A stretch of DNA of 64,000 bases from Siniperca chuatsi (taxonomy: Eukaryota; Chordata; Actinopteri; Centrarchiformes; Sinipercidae), in contig NC_058064.1 in assembly GCF_020085105.1 (NCBI RefSeq), positions 14,181,001-14,245,000 on the forward strand. Direction: 5' to 3'. How positions within the stretch are numbered: position 1 is the stretch's first letter; each line of letters starts with the position of its first letter. Shown piece by piece: positions 31,736 through 43,597 of the stretch. The position numbers and the translations under genes are program-made. Under the pieces are notes generated by a model, which saw only the letters and a list, made by a program, of their open reading frames with translations, was not told the origin of the DNA and did no database searches.

Positions 31736-32905
31736 AACGCTGGTAACGTTAGTGCATATTGAGCAAACCTGCTAATTCTAATTTTAATTAAAAAATAAAT
31801 GAATAAATAAAAAGGAACAAGGACAATTGAGTCTGCCCACAGCAGAGTAGAAACGTTACAGACATTATTTTCTTGCGAAGATTCTTATACCGATACCAAG
31901 TTATTGGTCATGTGTGCATAAAAAGTATAAAATCTAAAATCATCCCTGAATTTTTCTCAAATAGTATAGTACTTGTGAGAACACATTACTTAATAATATT
32001 TATTAATCTCTTTGACGATCATAGTGTGCTTTTAGTCACAGATTATATTGAGGATATGAGATACTCACATGGCCAGGTGGCTCCATAGGGTTTTGCACTG
32101 GGTAATCGTGTTGCATGTACATCAGGTGGATCTGCAGTCCATTAGCATTACGGTTAAAAACCAATTTAGACACAAGAAAACTATATAGTCAGTTAAGTAC
32201 TAATGTATGCTTTCAACTATCATGTACATCAGTCAACAACATAAAACAGCTGTAAATATTCATTTATTAAAACATTATGCAACAGACAGGATGGAGCTAT
32301 AACATTTTAACAGAAAGTCAACACTCACACAATGAGGAATATCACATCAACGCCCAGATTCCTGTTTTCAAGAGGCTCACTTCACACAGACATTTTAAAT
32401 TAAAGGGAAAAAAATCAGCTTTTAATAAATAAAGAATAAAAGCACAGGCCATTTAGCAATTACATAATATCAGGACTAAAATGCAAGAATATGGCATCAG
32501 AAATTTTAAATGACATTATTGTGCAACTAGAAATGAATATCAGCTATTCGCCCCATGTTAGTAAGTCAAAGGAAAAAACAGAATAAGGAAAAACAATAAA
32601 AGAAAGATAGCTTATATGAATCCCATCAACCAACATTACACAGGCCTGAGGTAAATTAAAAGATAGAGTGGCTTTGTAGAAATACAGTCAGATCTTTATC
32701 AGTTGGCTTATCATATGACAAAGATTATTTTAGCAGCACTAATATGCTTGTGTGAGACTAAACATATGTTGTAGAATTCAGATTTTATAAGATGTTGCAG
32801 TTGAAATTTGACAAAGTAACTGATATTTGGCAAAAACTAGAGGTAAACGTCAGTATTGTAGTAAAGTAAATAAATAAACAAGACATCTCAAGAGGCACAG
32901 TGTTG
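31736..32905. other. prdm4-tmem209 intergenic interval and prdm4 3' UTR
   Basis: The right part is presumably prdm4 3' UTR. The first clear minus-strand AATAAA is at 32268-32263, about 640 bases after the prdm4 stop. Nothing else coding is visible. The tail-to-head distance from the prdm4 poly(A) signal to the tmem209 first exon is only about 0.5 kb. Confidence 0.6.
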
Positions 32906-35900
32906 TCAATGAGGGGGTGACAGGGACTTTTCAGAGTTATATCCTCCAACATCTAAACCACAGTCTTCATTGCTGGCTGAGTCAACAACTCTATCGCCTC
33001 CTCCTCCTCTTCCCCTACCATCCTCCTCCTCTTCTTCTTCCTCCTCCTCCTCTTCTTCTTCTTCTTCCTCATCCACATCCTGCTCCTTACGGGACACTCT
33101 TTCCATCTTGGGCCCTTTGCATATCTTGAGGTGACGGGTGAGGTGGTATTTGGTGAGGAAAGCTTTGTGGCATTTCTCGCAGACAAAGTCTCTTCGGCCC
33201 TCGTGAGAGTTCATGTGCTTCTTCAGGTGGTTGGTCTTGAGGAAATGTTTGTTGCACTTTGGGCACTGTATCCGGCGTTCACTGTGGTGGAGAAGGGAAA
33301 GAGTATGAAGACAACACACATTATATAACCTTTATTTCATCAGGTAATCTCATTGAGATCGAGATTTTGCAAGAGACGTGAGTACAGCAGATTGAAAGAA
33401 AAACAAACAAATTACTACAATGAGTGCAAAACAAACCACAGTCCATTAGCCTATAAAATAACTGTTTACTTCTACAGCTTTATCTAGAATACAATAAATA
33501 AGTTACATACTGTGTGTGAGAGAACATGTGTTGTTTCAGGTCATGTTTCCTGATGAATGCCCGGTCACAGAGGTCACACTTGAGCTTCTCTGCACCGGTG
33601 TGGATGAGCATATGCGACGTCACATGGGATTTCTGGGTAAACGACTTCTCGCAAACCGTGCATCTATAGTTCTTCTGACCTGTTAGTGGGGGGAAAAAAG
33701 TCGAAAATGTTTTAAAAGCAAACGTTTGACATTTTGGGAAATACACTTATTCGCTCGCTTGCTGAGAGTTAGATGAGAGGACTGATACCCCTCTCATATC
33801 TGTCCATTTAATGTGAAGCTACAGCCAGCAGCCAGTTAGCTTAGCTTAGCTCAAAGACTTGAAACAGGGGGAAACAGCTAGCCTGGCTCTGTCCAATGGT
33901 AACAAAACCCACCTGCTTGCTGTAGAAAGCGAATAAACGTATTTCCAAAATTTTCTAACTTATTCCTTTAAGAATTGTGGGGTAAAGTGTTAAGATGCAG
34001 GTGCTGTGAAATTGCTTTTAAAAATTGTAATTTGAGGTGCATACACTCACATTTGTCAGACACGTCTTTCTAGGAAACAACTTTATATATACGTAGGTGA
34101 GTTTTTATAATTATAATGAGTTGTTATATGTGGCTTGTTGGGAAAGAACAGGAAGAACTGGGGGGTTAGTATAACAGCTGAAAAGACAGATGTTTACACT
34201 TCAAGTATCCCTGTACACACCTGTGTGAATCTTGAGGTGCATCCTGAGGTTGCTGGGATCGCTGAACGCCTTACTGCAGTATTCACACTTGTGAGGTTTC
34301 ATCCCCACGTGCCCCATGAAGTGCACGTTGAGCTTAGTGGATGTGATAAAAGCCCGGGAACACATGCTGCACTTGAATTTCTTCTCCCGTACATGACCCT
34401 GACCTTTTGCTCTGGAGGTAACATTATTAGAGTTTCTATTGCTGCTGCCCCTGCTGCTGTGGTTATCACTGTTTGTTTGTCCTGCAGCGTGGGCGTGGCA
34501 GGGCCACGGGGAAGAGGAGGAGCTCGAGGTCCCATTGGTCAGCTTCTCTTCCTGGTGAGTGTGTTGCTGTGGTTGTTGCTCTTGTTGCTGTTGCTGTGGT
34601 TGTTGCTGTGGTTGTTGCTGCTGCTGAGAGTGGTCCTGCTGCGATGGGCTGTGGCTGTGTGGAGGTTGGTTATGGCTGTGGTTACTGTTATGGCTGCTAA
34701 GATGAGACTTGAGCTCAGAGAAGGAGGAGCACTCTTTGCCACATTGGCAGATCTGGCCCTCAGGCACCTGAGGAACACCTGTGGAGATCATGTGAAGGAT
34801 AACCATGTCAGCAATGGATCAGTGAGGCTTCTTTAAAGTGAAAACTATACATGTTAAATCATCTGTCATCTCACCCATCAGCCTGCAGTAGTCTCTGCTG
34901 TAGTAGAAGAGCAGCTCCTGGTCCGGGTGGATTTCTGTGGTTGTACAGAAGAACAGTTTACCGTTGGCAGGGTACGCCACAAGGTTCTGCTCCTCACGGG
35001 TCCTAAACACACAGACACAGCAAATAGAAATTGTTTATTAACATATTCACTAGACTGAAACAACATGGGGAACACCTCAGAACTCAACATTTTACCAGCA
35101 TCATACCTTGCTTTGCGGACAAACATCATCCAGTTGCACTCATTCTCATCTGTTGTCACGATGTAGAATTCCAGCACATTGTTGTGGTACATCTGAAACA
35201 AAGAAATGGGTTCATCTGCTTATCATGGTTTTGCACAGACTGTGACGGTCTAACTGAAGTTACTGCACTCACCTTCCATATTTGTGGCGTGTCCTTTTCT
35301 GGCCAATCAGAGAGATCCACGTTGCTACAATGCTGGCCCACCATTGGTCCAAAGCAGGTCCTTGGAGGAATGACATCACGTGCAAAAACTCCTAAGAGGG
35401 GCATAAGCACATTTTGTCAGTAATCTAATTGATGTTTTAATCTTTTCTTTACATAAGACATCTTAATAAATTCTAACTGCTTTTACTCTGTTATGGCTCA
35501 CAGAAAGTTTGTCTGCATCAACTCTTGTGTGATCCTTAAAAAGTCTCTTCCTCAGTTCCACAAATAACACATGAATGAAACTACCAGAGGCACAATGTTA
35601 ACGTGTCTTTTGGTTCTACATAAAATGCAAGAATTTAAGAGTTTTAAAATTCCATCGAATTAAATCCATAGTAAGCTCACCAAGATAAGCAAAGGGAGGA
35701 CAAAAAATAGACCAATAGACAGATATGTCATTCAAGTGCTCTCGTAAATACGGGCAGGGAAAACCCTGTTTAAGGTGGGTCATTCTCTTACCAAGCGGTT
35801 CGTCAGCCACTGAGATGCGCAGGCACAGTGGACGCGGCAGAGAGAGGCGAGCCCGGCTTTGGATGGCTGCGTCGTGGATGAAGGTGACTGGGCCGTGCTC

Positions 35901-38014
35901 CGGGCAGTCTGAGGTATATGAGCGCTCACAAAGTGTGCACCCTGGAAGACAATAACAGCACAAACGTTGGTACAGATGAGAGTCACTTATACTTACTGCC
36001 TGTTAACAATGTCAAGAGCTTGCTTGTTGAACATCATGCTCAATTCACTTCAATTCTATGACTGCTTTTTACAACAACTGTATATATAGTATTTCCAAAG
36101 TTTTATAGCTGTATATGATTTCCAATCCATTTTCAATTCCATTGATATATTCAGTTTTTTAACGTCTAAAGAAACACACTCACAGATGGTGTAGGCAGTG
36201 ACCATGTTCTCCTTGTTGGAGGTAGAATCCTCTAGCTGCAGGGTGGAATTGACCAGCACCAGGTTGTTTTCTGGCCCCAACGACACCTCTGCAGTTATGG
36301 GGGACACATTTACTGCCTCCAGCCCCATCCCAGAGTGTCCATGGAGCGACACCGGCTCCAGTTGGCCCTGGCTGGCCATGGAGCCAGTGAGCACCACACT
36401 GACAACGCCTGAGTTCAGCTCCCCATTTGTGTGGAGCTGCTCCCCAAGTCCTCCTGCACCTCCTCCCCCAGCGTTCCCCACTTGGCCCCCCATATGATCC
36501 TGCTCCATCACCACTGGTAGTTCGAGCACAGGGGGCCCGTGTAGGGGCATCACCCCACCAGATGAGTCCACCCCAGTCAGGCCCTCATGCGGCTGAGGCT
36601 GCCTTCCCCCTCCGAGCTGCTGCTGGTTATCAGACACCGCCACCACCCCGACTCCGTCCATGGTGGCCAGCTCCTCTCCCATCCGGTCAGGGGACATGGG
36701 GCTGCTGACACGTGACTCCATGGCCAAACCTGTAGAGTCCAGCTCATGAGCACCAGTCTGGTGGAGGTCTCCCTGGCTGCTGACCTGTCTGGAGTCCATG
36801 GACACCAGGCCCTGCTCCAGTGGGCCTCCAGGGCCACTGTAGGGGTCCAGACCTGAAGGATTGTTGCTGGCCACAGAGAGGGGCCCGTCCATGTTAAGGC
36901 TGCTGGGATGAATGTATTGAGGTGGTGGACGGTCGGCCAGATAGGACAGGATACCTAAAGCAGGGAAGAAAGAGGGAACTTCATTTCAAATAAGAGCATC
37001 TGGGATAAAGCCCAATAAAATAAGCATCCGCACTTCAACAATCTGGCCGACTGCTTTGAGAATTTCTACACAGATGAGTTATATATCTCACACACAAACA
37101 GAACCCCACCTGGCAATATGTTTCGGAAGTAGCTGCTCTCCAGGTGGGGGTATGGAGGCGGCGGCAAGGAGTAGTTCCTCTCTGGCAGGCCGCACATCAC
37201 TCCTCTGTCACTCAGCGGACCCATGGGGAGCATCAGCGAGAGGGCAGAAGGAAGGGAGCCCAGGGAAGGACCCAGGCTGGGGATGGCCACTGGCATGCCT
37301 GGACCATAATAAAGAGTCAAGAGCACGTAATAAACCAAGATCCAATTTAGCAAAGATAGATGGGATGGAGCTTGAGACTACTGCACAGAATTATAGGAGG
37401 CACGGATCCTTATAACAACTGGAATGTGGGCAAATATAAAGATGATCTGATAGTTTGAGAAGGTTTACATAAGACATCAGAACACACCGTGCTACTCTAT
37501 GACTTTCACTGAATATGTGAGTCTTTTAACAGTTGGTCTAGTGTGTTTCCCAGCTTGAGCAAACAGGCAGGGCTGGTAGTGTCTTTCCTACCTGGGGGGG
37601 GAATAGGGTTGTGTGTGGGGGAGGTGGGCAGACCCAGGTGGCTGGCACTCACTGAGGGCACACTGAGCTGGTCCATGCCCACAGGACTCAGGTTCATGTC
37701 ATTCATCCTGGAGAAACAACATGAGAGTTAAACTGAGACTGAGCAATGAGCCAGCAAGACAAATAATAAGCTGATTGTTTGGAGGGTGGCTGCTGTTTAG
37801 ACACAATTAGCAATATCAAGACATGGATTAAGGCCCTTGTGTGTAATAGCATATAATGACACACAGGCGATACACGTATGCACTGTTAGCTTACCTGAAT
37901 TCAACAACTGATGTCCATCAGTAACGTTAACCGTGTACTGCTGAAGGGGGCTTTTATACTTCTCTCCCTGTGAAATAAAATACCTGGTATGAAAACAACT
38001 TACGGCATCGCCAT
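32906..38014 (-). CDS. prdm4: PR domain zinc finger protein 4
   Basis: PRDM4 is a nuclear regulator, known in mammals as an effector of the p75 neurotrophin receptor that recruits PRMT5. Coding exons (minus): 38014-38004, 37707-37592, 37298-37110, 36954-36184, 35941-35792, 35391-35273, 35192-35107, 35002-34875, 34778-34221, 33679-33511 and 33281-32906. They total 2673 nt, or 890 residues plus stop; I recall human as about 801. The 11-base first coding exon gives [15 protein letters not shown], parallel to human [15 protein letters not shown]. In order: a Ser/Gly/Pro-rich N-terminus, a zinc knuckle ([16 protein letters not shown], about 364-380), the PR domain (about 395-523, with [11 protein letters not shown] and [10 protein letters not shown]), another short zinc-binding segment, a Gln/His-rich insert (about 551-600), six zinc fingers from residue 658 (the sixth ends with Cys in place of the last His), and a 16-Glu run (about 837-852). 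The Q/H insert and Glu run account for much of the extra length. Confidence 0.97.
33719..33971. mobile_element. MITE, family A copy 1 (in a prdm4 intron)
   Basis: The left end TTTGACATTTTGGGAAATAC and the right end GTATTTCCAAAATTTTCTAA are inverted. Inside are GCTTGCTGAGAGTTAGATGA and AGCTAGCCTGGCTCTGTCCA. Related copies are at 56047-56704 and 63407-63820. This one lies in the intron between the prdm4 exons ending at 34221 and starting at 33679. It is nonautonomous, with no ORF. Confidence 0.85.
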
Positions 38015-38345
38015 GCCAATCCCAATTCTTAAACAACTCTAATTTAAACAGGCAAAACAACAGTTAACGTGTAACTAACTAGTTAGTTAGCGAAACATGA
38101 ACCAGTTTTGTCACACTGCTAACGTTAGCCTTGCTAACTTACGCCTACATAAATGGCCAAAACAGAGAATTATCAGGTGTTTCAGCTAGCTAAAAGTACA
38201 GATATACCGCGTCACGTCCGCGTTGCTTCATAGCAAAAATACAGATTATTTGAAAAGAAAGATGCCTTCAAAATAACAACATACCAACACAATGCCTCCC
38301 TGAGCGGGGCCATGACAGAATACTGCCCCTCCTGCGCATGCGTTC
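38004..38345 (-). promoter_or_regulatory. prdm4: prdm4 5' region with an NRF1 site
   Basis: TGCGCATGCG at 38333-38342 is a canonical palindromic NRF1 core. Just inside the transcription unit, a good donor (GTATGT, after about 38287) and a possible acceptor near 38041 suggest a noncoding first exon spliced to the short exon holding the start at 38014. A GCGGGGC block and a CpG-containing GCGTCACGTCCGCG sequence (38209-38222) are consistent with a promoter. The exact start site is not visible. Confidence 0.6.
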
Positions 38346-39623
38346 TTGCGCTGTAAGTGGAGGAGTATTCGGCTGATCTCAGGTCAGTTTTTCTGTCCTC
38401 CACTCTCCAGATTCCCGAAAGGCCGTGGCTCTTCAGGCAGGGGGGCAGGAAGGCAAAGAGGGCCCACATAAAAAATATACATGTTACTGTTTGTGTTTTT
38501 AGTAATATTATCTTGTGTTGTTTTGTACTGTTAAAAACAGTACCTACACTTTCCCCGAGAAGAAAAAGGATTTGAGCTGAAAGCTTCTTTAACCAGGTGA
38601 ATTTATTGTCTTTCACTGATTTTATAGTAGGGGCCAACTTCAGCTACATGAGACCAACTTCTGCATGTGCTGATTTTATTGAGAGTCTCCCACAGGTCCC
38701 AGGCTGTAAGAGCAAGACTAGCTGTGACTTCAACAGTTAATAATTAAATGGATGACAGAAAAAAAACATCCATGAACATGAACGTGATTAAAAATCTTCT
38801 GTATTGAAGAACTGAGTGATACATTTTCAAGTAAATTGAAAAAAAATGTGATGACGATCTGCTTAAAACAGTAATGTTTCGTTAAATACATACATATACA
38901 TTTTCATCATCTATCACAGATATTATCAAATCATTTCAATACCAAAATCCCATAATGTGAATTGTAAAACAATGTGCTGCAACTGCCTCTAAAATATTTA
39001 AATGATGTGCCACCACACCATTTTCAATCCAACGGCCTTTACCTTTATTAAATGACTTGTCCAAGAGTAAACTCGGGTTATAAACTGATCTACTGAGCTG
39101 GGATTTGGTACTTTCATCCCCAAATTTGTCTAAAACCTGTCCTTGTGCCTCATTATTGATATATAAATGTAATAAGTGATTTATTAGAATAAACAAAGTC
39201 TGTTATTATAAGCCCTTAAAGTTTGGCTCATAATATTATTCATGATGAAATTGCTTCACAGTGCCAACGGAAGGAAGAAAACGTTATGTAAACAGTTTTA
39301 TCTTGATGAGAAAGCTGCATCTCCGCCCCGGATCACACCCACCATGCATATAGCCTCAAAACCCGAACAAACAAGTTGTCACACAGGCTGAAAAAGTCCC
39401 GAGCAAGAACTGTCTACTATAATAGATCACAATCCATATATTTAATCACAAACTGGCGAGATTTAAAAGGAAATTGTTGCTCAAAACACGAGATGATTGT
39501 GAGGAAACTCTGACAGGGTAAGTTGCATCGATTACAGGTTATATATGATGCAAACACAAGTGTATATATTTTACTGCTGTTTAATCTAAGATTGTCTCCT
39601 TACTGATTCATAGTAAGGAGTTA
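38346..39623. other. prdm4-ascl4 intergenic (head-to-head) interval
   Basis: The genes diverge from here. I see no exon in the stretch. A donor-like AGG|GTAAGTTG near 39519 and an acceptor-like ATAG near 39613 would remove a ~95-base intron from the ascl4 5' UTR; this is speculative. No repeat family copy was recognised. Confidence 0.5.
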
Positions 39624-40144
39624 ATGGAGCATATTCCATATGTCCCTCCACTGGCTCTCCACGGCTTCTCCATGGATAACAGTGGAGCGCACTACAGGGA
39701 TGCGCTTCGAATTGGACTGCCCTTCCACCTAGACGCTGCATACCTTGACCCTGTGCACGGCCAGATGTTACCCTACAGACGATTCTCCTATTTCCCCTTT
39801 CACGGACCCCTCGGTGTATGTGATTACTCCTTTGAGCCCGCGTTCATCCGGAAAAGGAACGAAAGGGAGCGGCATCGAGTGCGCTGCGTAAACGAAGGTT
39901 ACGCGCGGCTCAGAGAGCATCTGCCGCAAGAGTTTGAGGACAAACGGCTCAGCAAGGTGGAGACACTGCGGGCGGCTATTGACTATATCAAACACCTGCA
40001 GGGCCTGCTGGACTTAAACGTGTCCGGGATGGAGGTGTCACTTGGAGACGTGCGTAACCGTGCGCCGCTGCCGCAGAGGACAGAGTGCAACAGTGATGGA
40101 GAATCCAAAACTGGCCACAGGGACAGTGGGGAGATAGTTTACTA

Positions 40145-40145
<1 letters not shown>
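39624..40145 (+). CDS. ascl4: Achaete-scute-like bHLH transcription factor 4
   Basis: A single coding exon of 173 residues. ASCL proteins are class II bHLH factors that bind E-boxes (CANNTG) as heterodimers with E proteins. ASCL4 is the least studied member, associated with skin in mammals. The bHLH domain is at about residues 76-128: basic region RKRNERERHRVRCVNEGYAR, loop with EFEDKRLSK, helix 2 VETLRAAIDYIKHLQGLLD. Just before it, SFEPAFIRKRNERER matches my memory of human ASCL4, and the downstream block ECNSDGESK (about 154-162) is an ASCL4 hallmark. ASCL1/2 would be expected to share only the bHLH. The start at 39624 is the first ATG after an in-frame stop (TAA at 39621-39623). In human, ASCL4 is also next to PRDM4, which supports orthology. 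Confidence 0.95.
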
Positions 40146-40148
<3 letters not shown>

Positions 40149-40222
<74 letters not shown>

Positions 40223-40224
40223 TG
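40149..40224. repeat. Compound (TC)n-(TG)n microsatellite in the ascl4 3' UTR
   Basis: About 28 TC dinucleotides run without a break, followed by about 10 TG dinucleotides. The tract begins 3 bases after the ascl4 stop codon, so it would be transcribed as CU/GU-rich RNA at the start of the 3' UTR. Confidence 0.97.
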
Positions 40225-40839
40225 ATCTGCTGTACATTAACTAAGTTGTAAAGAAAGTAAAGACATGTATAACTGACACAATTTCCACTGTCTGATTTTA
40301 TTCAACAGTTGACCAAAAACATCGTTTGTTTTCATGTTGGGAGCTGTGACAATCAGAGAAAGCAGTTCATTCTTGACATTTGGGAACAATATGTAACAAC
40401 ATAGTAAAATAATTTGAATGAAAACTGAATGAAGTTTGAAGCTTAGATGATCGTGTTGCACGTAATATTTTTTGTTGATTGTTCGCCTTATGACATTATC
40501 AACCAGGTCATTCGCAGTTTGTATTAAAGGGTGTGACACTGAAAACACAGAATTACTGAAAATGAAAAATTCAGGGAACAAAGTCTTGACCATATACTAT
40601 TAACTTCTGACTAAGTGATGCTAATATTCATAAATATAGGTTAACAAAGAAGTCTTGGTCATGGTGTAGGGCTGAATACAGTAAAAGAATTAAGACTATT
40701 TTGTGGGACAATTGACAAGTTGAGCACTTCATCTCTTTACATAGTGTTCAAATGTGAATTGCGTGGGTCCATCACATTTATATTAAATTCTTGTGAACTT
40801 GACAAGAACAACCTAATCATAAACATTTCTAATTTAATG

Positions 40840-40845
40840 AATAAA
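40840..40845 (+). terminator. ascl4: Candidate ascl4 poly(A) signal
   Basis: AATAAA about 695 bases after the ascl4 stop. It is the first clear canonical hexamer I found on the plus strand after the gene; the assignment is tentative. Confidence 0.45.
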
Positions 40846-42627
40846 GGATGGGTTCAACAGTAGTAAAGCCATGCAACAATCAGACATTTTATATAATGCA
40901 AGCGAAATATCTCAGATTTTTTCTTAGACACACCTTTTGTGCAGACTGGTGTTGATAGCTATACTGTAGCGTATTCTCAAAACCATGGAAATAAAATAGT
41001 GAACAGTGATTGTAACTAAATTCACCCCCTTTAAGTGGACTGCTTATTCTTAGATCCTGCAAATGCACTGGTCCTAATGTGACATGTAGAATCATGTGCA
41101 TGTGCTTCGTTGTTTGTCTGAACCTTTCTAATGCACGCGCGCACACGATGATGTCGCCCTATGGCTGTTTTTTCCTCTTTGACTTGTCACAGCCGGAAAA
41201 GCACAAGTGTTAACAGTAATAACATTATTTAGTAGCTCAGTTCCAGAACTGGTACACATAATGCAGCCATTTAATCATGTTATTAATCACAGCAGTGATT
41301 TTCCTGCTGTGACATCAAAATGTCTTCTCTGAACAAGGCTTTTTCTGTGTGAAACCAATATCCTTGTGACTTGTTTTAGTTATGGCTAATGGAAGTTAAC
41401 ATTATAGTACAGTATATAGGCTTAACTGGTCCCTAAAGCACAGGAATGACATCTCAAACCAGAAAGTGTGTATTCTGAAGAAAGTCTCATTGTTTTTAGT
41501 CACCTGAGTGCTCTTCAAAGCCCACCTACTTACTGTATCTCAGGCTTCTCAGGAAGTTTTTCTCTCCTAATAGCTTAAGGAATGCATTTATCAGCCCTCA
41601 GCCCCGCAAGAGGAACCTCCTCTCCACCCTATTTGTGTGTTTATACTTCCCACCTCCGCTGACCTGCATGGAAATAGCTCGCAATTTCTGATTTTCAGTA
41701 ATACCAAAACCACAAATAGGAAACAAAAAAGCAAACATGATATTGTATACAAGTAAAGGGGATTTGGAGAGACCAGCAGAGTGCAGTTCAAGTGAACCGT
41801 GCTGGTATGGAAGAATGGCATTGACAGCCACAAAGGCATGACATACCCATAACAAAAGGTGTTTGTCTGTGCAGTGTGTGAATTACACCCAATAATTAGC
41901 CAAGTGCTGGTACCCTGGGCTTGATGGTTCAGTGGCGCTCTTAAGATAGAGAACATGAAGCTACTTAAATGAAAGCCTCTGCCCGCGGTGGATGTTTTCT
42001 TTTCCTGATGCACACACACTGATTCTAATCAGATTCCAGCACAGATTCCTCCAAGGCATTGCTCTATTTTACTGGAAAGGTTGTTGCTGATGCACGTGTG
42101 TGAATGTGATTTAAAACAGAAGACAGAGTTACATCACATGGGGTGACCTCCTGCGTGATCAATTTTGTGAATCTGTCACAAAAAAACTGCACAAAACCTC
42201 GCTGTCTGAAACCAACAGATACAATAGATTGTTTTTTAAGTCAACATGGAACTACAACATTTTCAATCCTTTGTTGAAGGGATGTTAGAGATGTGAGTTC
42301 TATATTCAGCCTGCTAATGTTATCTTCTGCGTGTAAGGCTGCAAACATGCATGATGACTTGGCCAGATAAAGTTTATCAGTTGAAGTAAGATCTGCGAAG
42401 GGACCACCGGGAGAGGTTGCTGCGACATGCTGAGACAGAGAGCCCACATTTGGAGACGGAAACTGCGAGTAACAGGACACACAGTGATGCAGGAACTCAG
42501 CATCGCCAGTAGATACCATACAATAGTGATTTAACCTGTGGCATGTTGATTAAAGAGTTGCATTTTGCTGTTCCAAATCCAAATCCAAATTATGAGCTAG
42601 ACCAAATAAGGGATCTATTGTATTGTA
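40846..42627. other. Intergenic interval with no supported feature
   Basis: I found only short open frames with no recognisable domain. A small CCAAAT-repeated tract lies near 42571-42590. Confidence 0.6.
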
Positions 42628-43597
42628 CAGAGGTGGAAGAAGTATTTAGATAATTTAATTACTATCTTACTCAAAATACTCCAATACAAGTAATAGTCCT
42701 GCATTCATTTTACTTAAGTCAAAGTACAGAAGGAATGGAAACAAAATGTACTTAAAGTATCACAAGTAAAAGTACTCATTGTGCAGAATCGTCCCCATTA
42801 GTGTTATCTATTGTGTTATTAGATCGTTATTGTTGAAGTATTAACATGCGAGCAGTGTTTTAACATTGTAGTTGGTCAAGGTGGAACAATTTTAACTGCT
42901 TTATAGACATTTTGGTAGTTTATCTGTAGAAATACTTCATATTGTCTAAAATGATCATATGTTTTGTATGTGAACTTTTAATTTGAAAAGTTACTGGGAA
43001 CTATAGCTGTGGAAAAAATGTAGTGGAGTGAAAAGTACAGTATTTCCCTCCGGTTGAACAACCGGAGACAATGGTAAGGAGACTGAGAGAGTTTATTGCA
43101 ACACAGAAGTAATATAGAATGGTATTGATACTGTCCTTGTTTCACTGCTGTTGGAAGAGTGTGGGCACTGGGGCGACACACTCAGGAGACTGGAGACACA
43201 CAGGAGCCGGAGGTTAGAGCGACACACTCAGGAGACTGGAGACTGGAGACAGACGGGAGCCGGGGTTCGGGGTTTCAAGTGGTAGTTTTTCCTCAACGTT
43301 GCGTTGTAGGTAAGCCCGTATAACATTCGTAGGAAGCCTGCGATGCTCTGTCCTTCGTATGAACGAGACCGGACACTGACTGAGGTGAGGAGCTGGGTAA
43401 TATAGGGAGTAGAGTGGCTGATTATGTGCAGGTGTGCGATGGGTGACAGGTGCTGGAAATTAATACTCAGGTGAGGAGGTGAGGTGTGGCTGTGATGTGG
43501 TGGAGCCTGGCGTGTCTGTGACACCGGTAAAGTAAAGCACAAATACCTCAAAATTGTTCTTAAGTACAGTACTTGAGTAAATGTACTTTCCACCTTT
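42628..43597. mobile_element. hAT-like nonautonomous DNA transposon, interrupted
   Basis: The left end CAGAGGTGGAAGAAGTATTT and the right end ATGTACTTTCCACCTTTT are inverted repeats. Between them are AAAGTACTCATTGTGCAGAA and tandem AAGTA-type motifs typical of a fish hAT MITE, as I recall the family. The element is split at 43054 by the solo LTR described separately; the two halves would otherwise read through. Confidence 0.8.
43055..43523 (-). mobile_element. Solo LTR of an LTR retrotransposon
   Basis: This 469-base insert starts TG and ends CA and is flanked on both sides by the same five bases, CCGGT (43050-43054 and 43524-43528). Read on the minus strand it begins TGTCACAGACACG, has a TATATT-like stretch near 43400 and contains AATAAAC in the right place for an LTR polyadenylation signal (43099-43093). 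These are the marks of a Ty3/gypsy-like LTR left after recombination between two LTRs. The interior has a partial duplication of a GCGACACACTCAGGAGACTG block. No internal coding region remains. Confidence 0.85.

Noticed and set aside
34135-34836. 233-residue open frame on the plus strand with leucine/tryptophan-rich segment
   Set aside because: Antisense shadow of the prdm4 Q/H-rich and zinc-finger exon. The Leu runs are complements of CAG/CAA repeats.
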